This document shows positions 1-8,523 of a stretch of DNA of 55,586 nt, piece by piece. This DNA comes from JBQTHD01 sp052390275. GTDB taxonomy: Bacteria; Actinomycetota; Acidimicrobiia; Acidimicrobiales; AC-14. Every line of letters starts with the position of its first letter. Position 1 is the stretch's first letter. The notes below the pieces were generated by a model. It did not search any database and was not told where the DNA came from. It worked only from the letters and a program-made list of their open reading frames with translations. A program made the position numbers and the translations under genes. The stretch lies in NCBI GenBank assembly GCA_052390275.1, contig JBQTHD010000025.1, positions 1 to 55,586 of the forward strand, written 5' to 3'.

Positions 1-11
1 ACGGCTTCTCT

Positions 12-1421
12 CTATGTGTCATCCTGGCTTCGCATCACCATGCGGGTGGCCGGTTTGGGGTGGAAGTTGCTGGTTTTATGTGGGAATCGCCGGCCAATGC
101 GGGCGGCGTCGGCGATGGCGCCGACGACTACAGGCCTCAGTAACAGGCCGGCGCCGGCCCGGCCGCTGTCCACCTGCGCCACGACCTCGTGGGCGTCGGC
201 GCTGAAGCCGACCCGGTCCAGACCAACGGACTCGAGCAGCGGGGCCACCAACTCCGAGTCGGCCAAGGCCACCTCGATCCCGCGGGTGGGGCCTCCGTCC
301 CGGGGACTGACCCGCCACCGGCCGGCGGCGGTGATGAGGACAGGTCCGTCGGCTGCTGCCAGCCAGTCGGACGCTTGCCCTTCCCCGCGATCGAGGGACG
401 TGTTGTCGAATGGGGACCCTGCGGCCAGGGGTCGAGCGACCAGGCCAGCCCGGGCGGCGATTTCCTCGGGGTCGGTGGGGAAGTCGGGAGGAAGAAGGCG
501 GTGGATGGCGGCCACCCCCAGGTCGGCGCCCGCCAGGCCGACCACGAAGGCCATGATCCGCCCGCTCCCGGGGGACCGCTCGCCGTCGGGCGACCGGTGG
601 AAGTCCAGGGCCGTCTCGTAGCGGTGGTGTCCGTCGGCGATTACCACCGGGGCGCTGTCCACCAGGGTCTGGATGGACTCGATCACCGCCGGCCGCCGGA
701 TGGCCCACAGGCGATGGTGGACGCCGCCGGAGTCGGTGGCCCGGGCCAGGGGGGGGCCGTCGGTCAGGGGCAGATCACCCAGTCCATCAGCCAGCGACAG
801 GCACCACACCGCCGAAAGATTGGCCCGGGTGGCCCCCAGCAGGCGGTGGCGGTCGGCGCGGGCCCTGGGCAACGTGTGTTCGTGGGCCAGCACCTCCCCG
901 GAGGCCGGGTCGGCCAACTCCAGCGCCCCGATGACCCCCAGAGTCTGCCCGGGTTGGCCGTTTGAATGATTGAAGCCCATGGCGTAGGCGTAGAAAGCCG
1001 GTTCGGGGTCCTCGGCCATCACACCTGCGGCGGTCCACTGCCTCAGGCGTTCGGCCGCCCTCCGGTAGCAGTCGGCCACCGGCGATTCCCCGGACGGGTC
1101 CGTGGCCGCGGGAACGGCATCGCCCCTCATGGCATCGCCCCTCATGGCATCGAGGTGCACGGCATCGAGGTGCACGGCATCGACGTGAACTGCGTTGTAG
1201 GGGCTTCGCGCCGCCAGTTCTGCCCGGTCCGCCAGGCTCAGGACGTCATAGGGCGGGGCGATGACATCGTCGAGCACCACCCGATCCGGTTGGTAGCGCA
1301 GTGCCCGGAAGGGCGAAAAGTTAGGCACCGGGCCCCCTGTGCGTCCCGGCCAGGGGACATCTCCGGGGAACCCCGGAGACGGCGCCGACCCGCCCTCGGG
1401 GTCTCCGGGATGGGTGTTCAC
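12..1421 (-). CDS. DUF1015 family protein
   Basis: A 469-residue protein recognised as DUF1015 from its N-terminal pattern FRALRYQP followed by APPYDV and a central DGHHRYETAL motif. The biochemical role of the family is not established to my knowledge. It starts at GTG, 18 nt after the stop of the rhomboid gene on the same strand, so the two are probably co-transcribed. No Shine-Dalgarno is visible. Around residues 75-100 it carries an insertion of five 15-nt tandem units (AVHLD/AMRGD) that looks like recent slippage expansion and is unlikely to belong to the fold. Family assignment is firm; function unknown. Confidence 0.85.
   Translation of the reverse strand: MNTHPGDPEGGSAPSPGFPGDVPWPGRTGGPVPNFSPFRALRYQPDRVVLDDVIAPPYDVLSLADRAELAARSPYNAVHVDAVHLDAVHLDAMRGDAMRGDAVPAATDPSGESPVADCYRRAAERLRQWTAAGVMAEDPEPAFYAYAMGFNHSNGQPGQTLGVIGALELADPASGEVLAHEHTLPRARADRHRLLGATRANLSAVWCLSLADGLGDLPLTDGPPLARATDSGGVHHRLWAIRRPAVIESIQTLVDSAPVVIADGHHRYETALDFHRSPDGERSPGSGRIMAFVVGLAGADLGVAAIHRLLPPDFPTDPEEIAARAGLVARPLAAGSPFDNTSLDRGEGQASDWLAAADGPVLITAAGRWRVSPRDGGPTRGIEVALADSELVAPLLESVGLDRVGFSADAHEVVAQVDSGRAGAGLLLRPVVVGAIADAARIGRRFPHKTSNFHPKPATRMVMRSQDDT
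1116..1190. repeat. 15-nt tandem repeat, 5 units, in DUF1015 gene
   Basis: Five consecutive 15-nt units beginning GGCATCG on the plus strand: two identical, two identical, one variant. Read on the minus strand they encode pentapeptides of the AVHLD and AMRGD type in the DUF1015 protein. Confidence 0.95.
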
Positions 1422-1439
1422 AGGTGACGGACGCGGCGT

Positions 1440-2201
1440 TCATAGATACTCGGGTGATACGCGGGGCCCGATGAGACGGGAACGAAAGACGGCGGCGACC
1501 AGGGCTCCGAAGGCGAACCCGCCGACGTGGGCCACCCACGCCACCCCCTCGTTGGGGTTGGTGAAGAACTGCGAGACGAACCAGAAAGCCAGCAACCAAA
1601 CCGCTGGGATATCTCGCAGGAGAATAAGGATGAAGATAAGGGCAGTGCGTATCTGTACCCGGGGAAATAAGACGAGATAGGCCCCCATGACCCCGGCGAC
1701 AGCCCCCGACGCTCCGACCACTGGAACCGTGCTGGCCGGCTGGACAGCGATGTGGGCAATGGTGGCGACCAGGCCGCTGGCCAGGTAGAAGGCGACATAG
1801 GCGCCCACTCCCATGCGGTCCTCGATGTTGTTGCCGAACACCCACAGATACAGCATGTTGCCGCCGAGGTGAAGGAGGCCGCCATGAAGGAACATTGAGT
1901 AAAGGATGGCCAGGTAGACGGATTTACCTTCGAGCGGGCTAGGGGAGGAGTCGGCCGTTACCGAATCATCGACGCAGGCTTCCGGGTTGTTCCCCCGTAG
2001 GGTCTCGGCCAACTCGACCGATGACAGAGGCTCCCCGGTGACGATCTCGCAGGGGATGGCCGCGTAGGTGAAGCTGAAGGCGGTCTGATCGGTGGTGCCC
2101 GGTCGCTGAACGAACAGGTACACGCCGATGTTGGCCGCGAGCAGGAGGGCGGTGATGATGGCGAATTGGCGGGTGGGGTTGTAGTCCTTGAGGGGAATCA
2201 A
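1440..2201 (-). CDS. Rhomboid family intramembrane serine protease
   Basis: A 253-residue polytopic membrane protein. It shows the rhomboid hallmarks: HGGLLHLGGNMLYLW with FGNNIED in the L1/TM2 region, the catalytic serine in VVGASGAVAG (GxSG) and the catalytic histidine in HVGGFAFG. It would cleave transmembrane helices of unknown substrates in the plasma membrane. Between TM1 and TM2 there is an extracytoplasmic stretch of about 60 residues. The start is TTG, chosen because TAGGCT lies exactly 7 nt upstream, matching the leaderless layout seen at many genes here. It is the first gene of a probable two-gene operon with the DUF1015 gene. Confidence 0.9.
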   Translation of the reverse strand: MIPLKDYNPTRQFAIITALLLAANIGVYLFVQRPGTTDQTAFSFTYAAIPCEIVTGEPLSSVELAETLRGNNPEACVDDSVTADSSPSPLEGKSVYLAILYSMFLHGGLLHLGGNMLYLWVFGNNIEDRMGVGAYVAFYLASGLVATIAHIAVQPASTVPVVGASGAVAGVMGAYLVLFPRVQIRTALIFILILLRDIPAVWLLAFWFVSQFFTNPNEGVAWVAHVGGFAFGALVAAVFRSRLIGPRVSPEYL

Positions 2202-2208
2202 CGCGCCG

Positions 2209-2214
2209 AGCCTA
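2209..2214 (-). promoter_or_regulatory. TAGGCT -10 element, rhomboid gene
   Basis: TAGGCT on the minus strand with 7 nt to the TTG start at 2201; predicts a leaderless mRNA. Confidence 0.55.
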
Positions 2215-2324
2215 CGGGCAGGGACCGAAGACGACCGGCCGGCCGGCGCTCTCGCCGGGTAATTCTGCGACCCCTTTCGACGAGTCGGGCAGTGCGGACC
2301 CGGGGCGGCGAGCCCGTGAGCGCC

Positions 2325-2330
2325 TATCGT
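2325..2330 (+). promoter_or_regulatory. TATCGT -10 element, tlyA
   Basis: TATCGT ends 8 nt before the GTG start of tlyA, and there is no Shine-Dalgarno; predicted leaderless promoter for the tlyA-nadK-recN-steA run. Confidence 0.55.
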
Positions 2331-2338
2331 GGCGGCCA

Positions 2339-3283
2339 GTGCGTCGACGGCTCGATGTGGAGCTGGTCCGCCGGGGTCTGGTCCCCAGCCGGGAGCAAGC
2401 TCAGGCTGAGATCGGTGCCGGCCAGGTCCTGGTCAGGGGTTTGGTCAGCTCCAAGGCGTCCAGCATGGTTGACAGCGGGGACGTCATTGCCCGGGTGGCG
2501 ACGCCCCCCCGGTTCGTGGGCCGAGGTGGCGAGAAGTTGGACGCCGGCCTGAGCGCCTTCGGCATTGATGTGACCGGTTGCCGTGCGCTGGACGCCGGCG
2601 CCTCCACTGGAGGATTCACCGACTGCCTCCTGCAGCGGGGAGCGACCTCGGTGGTGGCTGTCGACGTTGGCTACGGTCAACTCCATTCCCGCCTTCGCTC
2701 TGACGGTCGGGTCCAGGTGCGCGAGCGCACCAACGTCCGCCATCTCGACGTCGGGTCCACTGGTTCGGCATTTGACGTTGTCGTGGCCGACCTGTCCTTT
2801 ATCTCCCTTGTCACCGTCGCCCCGACTTTGGTGGGCCTGGCCCGGCCGGGCGGGGATCTCGTGCTGCTGGTCAAGCCCCAGTTCGAGGTGGGCCGCGCTG
2901 TGGCGACCCGGTGCCGGGGCGTCGTCACCGATCCCGCCCACTGGCGCAGCAGTCTTCGGCGGGTACGGGCCGGGTTGGCCGGCGCAGGCGCCCCGGTTCG
3001 GGCGGTGACCCCTTCGCCCCTGCGAGGAGCGGGCGGCAACGCCGAGTTTCTGGCCCACGCGGTCAGGACTGGTGCCGACGGCATCGGCGCTGGGCACCGG
3101 ACCGGTTTCAGGGACCAAGTTGGCATTGGGGACCTGGTTGGTTGCGGGGACCTGGTTGGTTGCGGGGACCTGGTTGGTACCGGGGACCTGGTTGGTTGCG
3201 GGGACCTGGTTGGTACCGAGGACCGGGATGGTTGCGGGGACCGCGAAGGCGTGCCAGGCGGGTTCGCCGAGGGTTGGGGATGA
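2339..3283 (+). CDS. tlyA: TlyA family rRNA 2'-O-methyltransferase
   Basis: A 314-residue protein. The N-terminal 60 residues form an S4 RNA-binding domain (RRRLDVELVRRGLVPSREQA) and the rest an FtsJ-like methyltransferase fold with the SAM-binding motif ALDAGASTGGFTDCLL and a VVADLSFISL motif. TlyA homologues 2'-O-methylate 16S and 23S rRNA and determine capreomycin sensitivity in mycobacteria. The C-terminal 55 residues depart from the family: they consist largely of 18-nt tandem units giving GDLVGC/GDLVGT. The GTG start is supported by the upstream TATCGT. The stop overlaps nadK by ATGA, so the genes are translationally coupled. Confidence 0.92.
   Translation: MRRRLDVELVRRGLVPSREQAQAEIGAGQVLVRGLVSSKASSMVDSGDVIARVATPPRFVGRGGEKLDAGLSAFGIDVTGCRALDAGASTGGFTDCLLQRGATSVVAVDVGYGQLHSRLRSDGRVQVRERTNVRHLDVGSTGSAFDVVVADLSFISLVTVAPTLVGLARPGGDLVLLVKPQFEVGRAVATRCRGVVTDPAHWRSSLRRVRAGLAGAGAPVRAVTPSPLRGAGGNAEFLAHAVRTGADGIGAGHRTGFRDQVGIGDLVGCGDLVGCGDLVGTGDLVGCGDLVGTEDRDGCGDREGVPGGFAEGWG
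3110..3235. repeat. 18-nt tandem repeat, about 7 units, end of tlyA
   Basis: Units of the form GGGGACCTGGTTGGTTGC; five central copies (3128-3217) are identical or differ in the last few bases (TTGC or TACC), and the flanking copies are degenerate. They encode the hexapeptide GDLVGC/T at the TlyA C-terminus. Confidence 0.95.
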
Positions 3284-4305
3284 ACCCGGCGGGAACGGTG
3301 GCGCTGGTGGTTCATCGGGCTCGGCCCGAGGCGTTGGCCGGGGCTCGCCGGGCTTTGGACTGGCTACAAGGCCACGGCTATCAGGTATGGATGGGTCCCC
3401 AGGATGCAGAGGCATTGGACCGGGCCGGTACCGCCCACGCCGGTACTACCCACGCCGGGCCAGCCCACGCCGGGCCAGCCCACGCCGGGCCAGCCCGGTC
3501 ATCGGCCGATGGAATCACGCCCCCACCGGTGGAGTTGGCGGTGGCTCTGGGGGGCGACGGAACCATTCTGAGGGCGGTAGGTCTGGCCTCTGGTTCCGGC
3601 GCTCCCGTGTTGGGGGTGAACCTGGGGCGAATGGGTTTTCTGACCGGGGTGGAGCCGGCGGGCCTCGAGGAAGCGCTCGGGCGGTGGCGAACCGGGGACT
3701 TCGAGGTGGAGAACCGGATGGTCATGGAGGTCACGCTGTCTCGGCCAGGGCTGGACACCTCGGCCATCGATGGCCTGGGGGTCGAGCCCAGCCCCGAATC
3801 CACCCCTGACCCGGGCGCTGACGATCTCCCAGCCCGGGCCGGCGTCGACGCCGGCGAGAGTTGGTTCGCCCTCAACGAGGCGGTGGTGGAGCGGCCGGAG
3901 CCCGGTCACGTCCTGCGGGTGGCGGTGGCCATAGGCGGCCGACCCTGGACGTCCTACGCGGCCGACGGGCTGATCGTGACCACGCCCACCGGTTCGACCG
4001 CCTACGCCTTCTCAGCCGGAGGGCCCATCCTGTCGCCCCGGCTCCAGGCCCTCCAACTGACCCCGGTGGCCCCCCACATGCCCTTCGGCCGCAGCCTGGT
4101 GGTCGATCGCTCGGAGACGATCGAGGTGACTCTCGACACCTCGCCGGCTGCCCTTGTGGTGATCGACGGCCGTTCGGTGGCCACCATGGCCACAGGCGAC
4201 CGGCTTCGGTGCTCGGCCGCCGAGCACCCGGCCCGGTTCGTGGCTCTTGGCCCTAGGAACTTCTACGGGGTGCTCAAGGCCAAGTTCGGGGTCGTGGACC
4301 GCTGA
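3280..4305 (+). CDS. nadK: NAD kinase
   Basis: A 341-residue protein. It carries the NAD-kinase signatures LGGDGTILRA (phosphate binding), GVNLGRMGFLT and TPTGSTAYAFSAGGP (active site). It phosphorylates NAD to NADP in the cytosol. The ATG at 3280 overlaps the tlyA stop and is preferred over the longer open frame upstream, which would read through tlyA. An alanine/histidine/proline-rich tandem insertion (AHAGP units) sits around residues 48-72, between the first strand and the GGDGT motif. A second acidic insertion lies between the LSRPG region and the EAVVERP motif. The tlyA-nadK-recN-steA-steB order matches Mycobacterium. Confidence 0.93.
   Translation: MNPAGTVALVVHRARPEALAGARRALDWLQGHGYQVWMGPQDAEALDRAGTAHAGTTHAGPAHAGPAHAGPARSSADGITPPPVELAVALGGDGTILRAVGLASGSGAPVLGVNLGRMGFLTGVEPAGLEEALGRWRTGDFEVENRMVMEVTLSRPGLDTSAIDGLGVEPSPESTPDPGADDLPARAGVDAGESWFALNEAVVERPEPGHVLRVAVAIGGRPWTSYAADGLIVTTPTGSTAYAFSAGGPILSPRLQALQLTPVAPHMPFGRSLVVDRSETIEVTLDTSPAALVVIDGRSVATMATGDRLRCSAAEHPARFVALGPRNFYGVLKAKFGVVDR
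3421..3495. repeat. 15-nt tandem repeat, 5 units, in nadK
   Basis: Units CACGCCGGGCCAGCC (three identical) preceded by two variants; encodes AHAGP/AHAGT pentapeptides within NAD kinase. Confidence 0.95.
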
Positions 4306-5900
4306 TGCTGGCCGAGATCAGAGTGGTGAACCTGGGGGTGATCGCCGACCTGACTTTGGTGCTGCAACCGGGGATGACGGCGTTGACCGGCGAGACGGGA
4401 GCGGGCAAGACGCTCGTGGTGGAGGCCATCGAGCTACTCCTGGGGGCCCGCGCCGACGGAGTGATCCTCGGCACCCTCGCCGACGAGGCCAGGGTGGAGG
4501 GTCGGTTCGTAACCGCCGAGGGCGAAAGCGTGGTGGCCCGGGTGCTGCCTCGGGGAGGGCGGTCCCGGGCCTACGTGGACGGTCGCATGGCCACAGTCGG
4601 GGAACTGGCCGAGTTGGCCCGGGACCGGGTGGATCTGTACAGCCAGCACGCGCACCAGACGTTGCTGGAACCCAGGGCCGCCCGAGAGGCCCTGGATCGC
4701 TTCGGCGATATCGACGCTTCGCCCCTGGCGGCGGCCCGGGCCCGGGTGGCGGAGGCGGAAGCAGCCCTGGTTCGCCTTGGCGGTGATGCCCGGGAGCGGG
4801 AGCGGGAGATGGACATGCTCCGTTTCCAGGTGGCCGAGTTGGCCAGCGCCGCCATCGCCGATGCCGACGAGGACGAGCGCCTGGCCGCCGAGGAGGAGGT
4901 CCTGTCCGCAGCCGCCGCCCTCCGATCGGCGGCCGATGCCGCCTACGAGCATCTGGCCGCCGACGGCGGTGTGGAGGACGCGCTCGGCCGAGCGGCATCG
5001 GTGATGGCGGGACTGAACCCTTTGGCTGGGCATCACCGGAGGCTCAGCGCCCTGACGGCGGAGGTCGCCGATGCCGCCAGGGACCTCCGATCGGCTGGCG
5101 AAGCCATCGTCGATGACCCGGGCCGGGCCGAGGAGGTACGCAGCCGGCTCCACCTGCTCAAGCTCCTGTGTCGAAAGTACGGTGAGAGGCTGGCGGACGT
5201 AATCGTTTACCAGGCGGCGACCTCGGCCCGGCTGGCTGAGTTGGAGGATCGGGAGGTCAGGGCCGCCATGGCCGAAGCTGCCCGGAAGGAGGCGGAGGCG
5301 AACTTGGCGGGCGAAAAGGAACGGGTTCTGAGGGCCCGCCAGGCGGTGGCTCCGGGCCTGGCCGCGGCCATCGAGGGTCGGCTTCGCGTCCTGGCGTTGC
5401 CTCGGGCCGACTTTGAAGTAAGCGTCAGCGGGGACGAGGGCGCCAGGGTCGAGTTCCTGCTGTCAGCCAACCCCGGTCAACCGTCGTTGCCTCTCGCCAA
5501 AGTGGCGTCGGGGGGGGAGTTGGCCCGGGCCATGCTGGCCACCCGTCTGGTGCTCACCGAAGCACCCCCTACCCTCATCTTCGACGAGGTCGATGCGGGC
5601 ATCGGCGGCGAGGCCGCATCCGCTGTTGGTGCAGCGCTGGCGGACCTCGCCGCCGGAGGCGCCCGCCAGGTTCTGGTTGTCACTCATCTGGCTCAGGTGG
5701 CGGCTTTCGCCGACCATCACGTGGTGGTGACCAAGACCCAGACCGACGGGGGGACCCGGGCAACCGCCCGGCCGGCCGAGGGGGAGGATCGCCTTGGAGA
5801 GTTGTCCCGGATGATGTCGGGCCGGCCCGACAGCCGCACCGCCCGAGCCCACGCCGGCGAACTCCTGGCCGGGGCCAGGTCCCGGGCGGCCGTGGTCTGA
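4305..5900 (+). CDS. recN: DNA repair ATPase RecN
   Basis: A 531-residue SMC-like protein. The Walker A motif GETGAGKT lies near residue 28, the ABC signature KVASGGELARAML near residue 403 and Walker B LIFDEVDAGIGGE near residue 425; between them is an Ala/Glu/Arg-rich coiled-coil arm. RecN acts on double-strand breaks during recombinational repair. ATG overlaps the nadK stop by one base and the stop overlaps the steA start, so it sits inside a tight operon. The length is slightly below the usual 550-560 residues. Confidence 0.94.
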   Translation: MLAEIRVVNLGVIADLTLVLQPGMTALTGETGAGKTLVVEAIELLLGARADGVILGTLADEARVEGRFVTAEGESVVARVLPRGGRSRAYVDGRMATVGELAELARDRVDLYSQHAHQTLLEPRAAREALDRFGDIDASPLAAARARVAEAEAALVRLGGDAREREREMDMLRFQVAELASAAIADADEDERLAAEEEVLSAAAALRSAADAAYEHLAADGGVEDALGRAASVMAGLNPLAGHHRRLSALTAEVADAARDLRSAGEAIVDDPGRAEEVRSRLHLLKLLCRKYGERLADVIVYQAATSARLAELEDREVRAAMAEAARKEAEANLAGEKERVLRARQAVAPGLAAAIEGRLRVLALPRADFEVSVSGDEGARVEFLLSANPGQPSLPLAKVASGGELARAMLATRLVLTEAPPTLIFDEVDAGIGGEAASAVGAALADLAAGGARQVLVVTHLAQVAAFADHHVVVTKTQTDGGTRATARPAEGEDRLGELSRMMSGRPDSRTARAHAGELLAGARSRAAVV

Positions 5901-7336
5901 TGGCCGTGACTCTCGAGTCCGCCGCCCCACCGCTCGAGGTAGAGGGCACGGCTCGTATCGGCGCCAGGACCAAGATTCTCGTGGGTCGCCTGAAGCCGGG
6001 CGACGTGGCCGTGGTGGATCACGCCGACCTCGACCGGGCGGTGGCCGAGGCTCTGGTCGCGGCTCGAGTTGGTGCCGTGATCAACGCCAAGGAGTCGATA
6101 ACCGGCGCCTACCCCAACTCCGGGCCCCGGTTGCTCGTCGAGGCCGGAATCGTCCTTATCGACAAAGCGGTGCCGGTCGACGAGGCAGTGCCGGTCGACG
6201 AAGCGGTGCCGGTCGACGAAGCAATGCCGGTCGACGAGGCAGTGCCGGTCGACGAAGCAGTGCCGGTGGAGGCGGCCGGGGCGGTGGGGGACTCGCCCGC
6301 TCCGGATCCGGTTGACCCGGAGCCCGGAAGCCCCGAAGAGGTTTCGAGCCTTCTGGGCGCCTTCAAGGAGGGGGCCAGGGTCCTCATCCAGGGCGACGAG
6401 ATCTGGTGCGGTGGCCGGTTGGTAGCGGTCGGAACCCGCCAGAGTCTCGATGCGATCGAACGTCGCCTGGCGGACGCGCATGCCAACTTGAATACCAAGC
6501 TGAAGGGTTTTGCCCGCAACACCTTGGCCTACCTGGAGCACGAGGGCCACCTGTTGGCCGACGACCTGGCCTGGCCGGACCTGGCGACCAAGATGTTCGA
6601 CCGCCCGGTCCTGATCGTGGTCCGAGGCAACGGAGCCGGCCCTGATCTTGCCGCTCTGGCGGCCTATATCTCCGAGGTCCGCCCGGTGCTCCTTGGGGTC
6701 GACGGCGGCGCCGATCTCTTGATCAGCGCCGGGTACTGGCCCGACCTGGTGCTGGGGGATTTCGATTCCGCCTCGGACTATGCGCTGTTGGCCCGGGGTC
6801 CTCGTCGGTTCCGGGCTCGATCACGCGCCGGCACTGCCGCCTCCACCGCCAGCACAGACGCGGCGGCTGGGCCGTTTGACTCCGGTCCCGTGCAGGGAGC
6901 CGAACTGCTGCTGCACTGCTACACCGACGGTCGGGCCCCCGGGGCTGCCCGCCTCCAGGCGCTGGGGCTCGACTATCAGGAGGTGCGGGCCCCGGGAACC
7001 AGCGAGGATGTGGCGATGATGATGGCCTACGACAAGGGAGCGTCGCTGATCGTCGCGGTCGGTAGCCACTCATCCATGGTGGACTTCTTGGACAAGGCCC
7101 GCGAGGGGATGTCGTCCACCTTTCTGGTCCGCCTCAAGGTGGGGTCGATCCTGGTGGATGCCAAAGGGGTGAGCGAGCTTTACCAGTCGCAGATCCGCAC
7201 CCGGGACGTCTCGTTGCTGGTGGCGGCGGCGGTCTTCGCCATGCTGGCCATGACCGCGGTCTCAGACTCGCTCCAGGTCTTCGTCAAAGCCGCCTGGTTC
7301 ACCATGGTCGAGGCGGTCCGGGCACTGATCCCGTGA
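5900..7336 (+). CDS. steA: Cytokinetic ring protein SteA-like
   Basis: A 478-residue protein with a thiamin-pyrophosphokinase-like core (VLGDFDSASDYAL) and a C-terminal membrane segment (LLVAAAVFAMLAMTAVS), matching the SteA family (Rv1697 type). In Corynebacterium SteA localises to the division septum with SteB and supports daughter-cell separation. Between residues about 90 and 125 it holds six AVPVDE hexapeptides encoded by an 18-nt tandem repeat, inserted between the N-terminal and central parts. It overlaps the recN stop and is followed 20 nt later by the SteB/MctB-like gene, the conserved pairing. Confidence 0.87.
   Translation: MAVTLESAAPPLEVEGTARIGARTKILVGRLKPGDVAVVDHADLDRAVAEALVAARVGAVINAKESITGAYPNSGPRLLVEAGIVLIDKAVPVDEAVPVDEAVPVDEAMPVDEAVPVDEAVPVEAAGAVGDSPAPDPVDPEPGSPEEVSSLLGAFKEGARVLIQGDEIWCGGRLVAVGTRQSLDAIERRLADAHANLNTKLKGFARNTLAYLEHEGHLLADDLAWPDLATKMFDRPVLIVVRGNGAGPDLAALAAYISEVRPVLLGVDGGADLLISAGYWPDLVLGDFDSASDYALLARGPRRFRARSRAGTAASTASTDAAAGPFDSGPVQGAELLLHCYTDGRAPGAARLQALGLDYQEVRAPGTSEDVAMMMAYDKGASLIVAVGSHSSMVDFLDKAREGMSSTFLVRLKVGSILVDAKGVSELYQSQIRTRDVSLLVAAAVFAMLAMTAVSDSLQVFVKAAWFTMVEAVRALIP
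6167..6274. repeat. 18-nt tandem repeat, 6 units, in steA
   Basis: Units of the form GCGGTGCCGGTCGACGAA, differing at one or two bases except for the last, which is degenerate; encodes AVPVDE repeats. Confidence 0.95.
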
Positions 7337-7355
7337 CCCGGCGGAAGGAGAACCG

Positions 7356-8474
7356 GTGATCAACCTTCGCTACCACATCGCCTCCCTGGCGGCGGTGTTC
7401 CTGGCCATTGGGCTGGGGGTGGTGATGGGGGCCACCGTCGTCAACCGGGTGACGGTGGAGGCCCTCAACAACCGGCTCGGTCGGGTGGAACAGACGATCA
7501 CCGAAACTCGGGCGGTCAACGGAGCGCTCTCCGAACAGGTTCGCCAGGGGGCCGATTCGGCGGCCGCCGCGCGGGACCTCTTGGTAGCTGGACATCTGCG
7601 GGGTGCCCGGGTGTTGGTTCTGGCGGTGGACGGCATTGAGCGGCGGGCGGTGGACGAGATGGTGGCCAACCTGAGCAGGGCGCAAGCCACCCTGGACGGG
7701 ACGTTGGTCCTTTCCTCGCGCTGGAACCTGGAATCGGCGGCCGATCGCCGGGCACTGAGCGCTCTGCTGAGCGCGTCAGCTACCCCCGCACCCGAGCCAA
7801 CTACGCCACCGACCCCAGCCGCGGGCCTGACTTCGGAACCGACTTCGGAACCGACTTCGGAACCGGGACAGGTACCGGCCCCGCTGCCGGCCGAGGCTGC
7901 GGCCTCGCCGGCCGCGCCGATTCCAACTTCGGCCGAGGGACTGAGGGGGGCGGCTCTGGCCGCCCTGGTCCGACCGGGGTGGCCGGCGGCACTGGTTCAG
8001 GCCGGATTCGCGGTGTTCGAGCCGCCGGCCGCCCAACCGGCGACCGGCGGGACTTCGGCAGCGGGGAATGGCGGGCCGGTACCGGTGGGCCTGGGAGCCT
8101 TGCCCGGGCCCGAGACCCGCTTCGTCCTCCTGTCGGGCCCCGGGGCCCAAGTGGATGACGAGCGGTTGGCCCGCCCGCTGGCTCGGGCGCTGGTACGAGC
8201 CGGCGCCGGAGTCCTCGCCGCCGAGTGGCCGCTTCCGGACCCCCTCGCCGGGCAGCCACCGGGCACGGTGCCCAGCCGCCCATACACCACCCGGCTCCGA
8301 GCCGACGCCGATCTGGCCTCGCGCCTGTCGACCGTGGACCACCTGGATTCCACTCTGGGTCAGGCCGCAGCGGTGGTGGCACTGCGCCAACTGGAGCAGG
8401 GCCGGTTTGGCCATTTCGGGGTTGGGCCCGGGGCCCAGCGGGTCTTGCCCCTGCCGCCGGGACCTTCCCGCTGA
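7356..8474 (+). CDS. Copper transporter MctB / SteB-like protein
   Basis: A 372-residue protein with an N-terminal membrane helix (ASLAAVFLAIGLGVVMG), a coiled-coil following it (VEALNNRLGRVEQTI) and an extracytoplasmic domain. This is the DUF3186/MctB family. In M. tuberculosis MctB (Rv1698) limits intracellular copper; in Corynebacterium the homologue is SteB, partner of SteA. The gene has a Shine-Dalgarno (GGAAGGAG) before its GTG start. A Pro/Thr/Glu-rich low-complexity linker containing a 12-nt tandem repeat (TSEP) lies around residues 145-190. Adjacent steA favours the SteB role. Confidence 0.85.
   Translation: MINLRYHIASLAAVFLAIGLGVVMGATVVNRVTVEALNNRLGRVEQTITETRAVNGALSEQVRQGADSAAAARDLLVAGHLRGARVLVLAVDGIERRAVDEMVANLSRAQATLDGTLVLSSRWNLESAADRRALSALLSASATPAPEPTTPPTPAAGLTSEPTSEPTSEPGQVPAPLPAEAAASPAAPIPTSAEGLRGAALAALVRPGWPAALVQAGFAVFEPPAAQPATGGTSAAGNGGPVPVGLGALPGPETRFVLLSGPGAQVDDERLARPLARALVRAGAGVLAAEWPLPDPLAGQPPGTVPSRPYTTRLRADADLASRLSTVDHLDSTLGQAAAVVALRQLEQGRFGHFGVGPGAQRVLPLPPGPSR
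7830..7865. repeat. 12-nt tandem repeat, 3 units, in steB-like gene
   Basis: Three identical ACTTCGGAACCG units encoding TSEP in the proline-rich linker. Confidence 0.9.
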
Positions 8475-8523
8475 GCTGGTTCTCGGCCGAGCCGGCCCAC
8501 CGCGTTCTGGCCGGTGGGTCCCG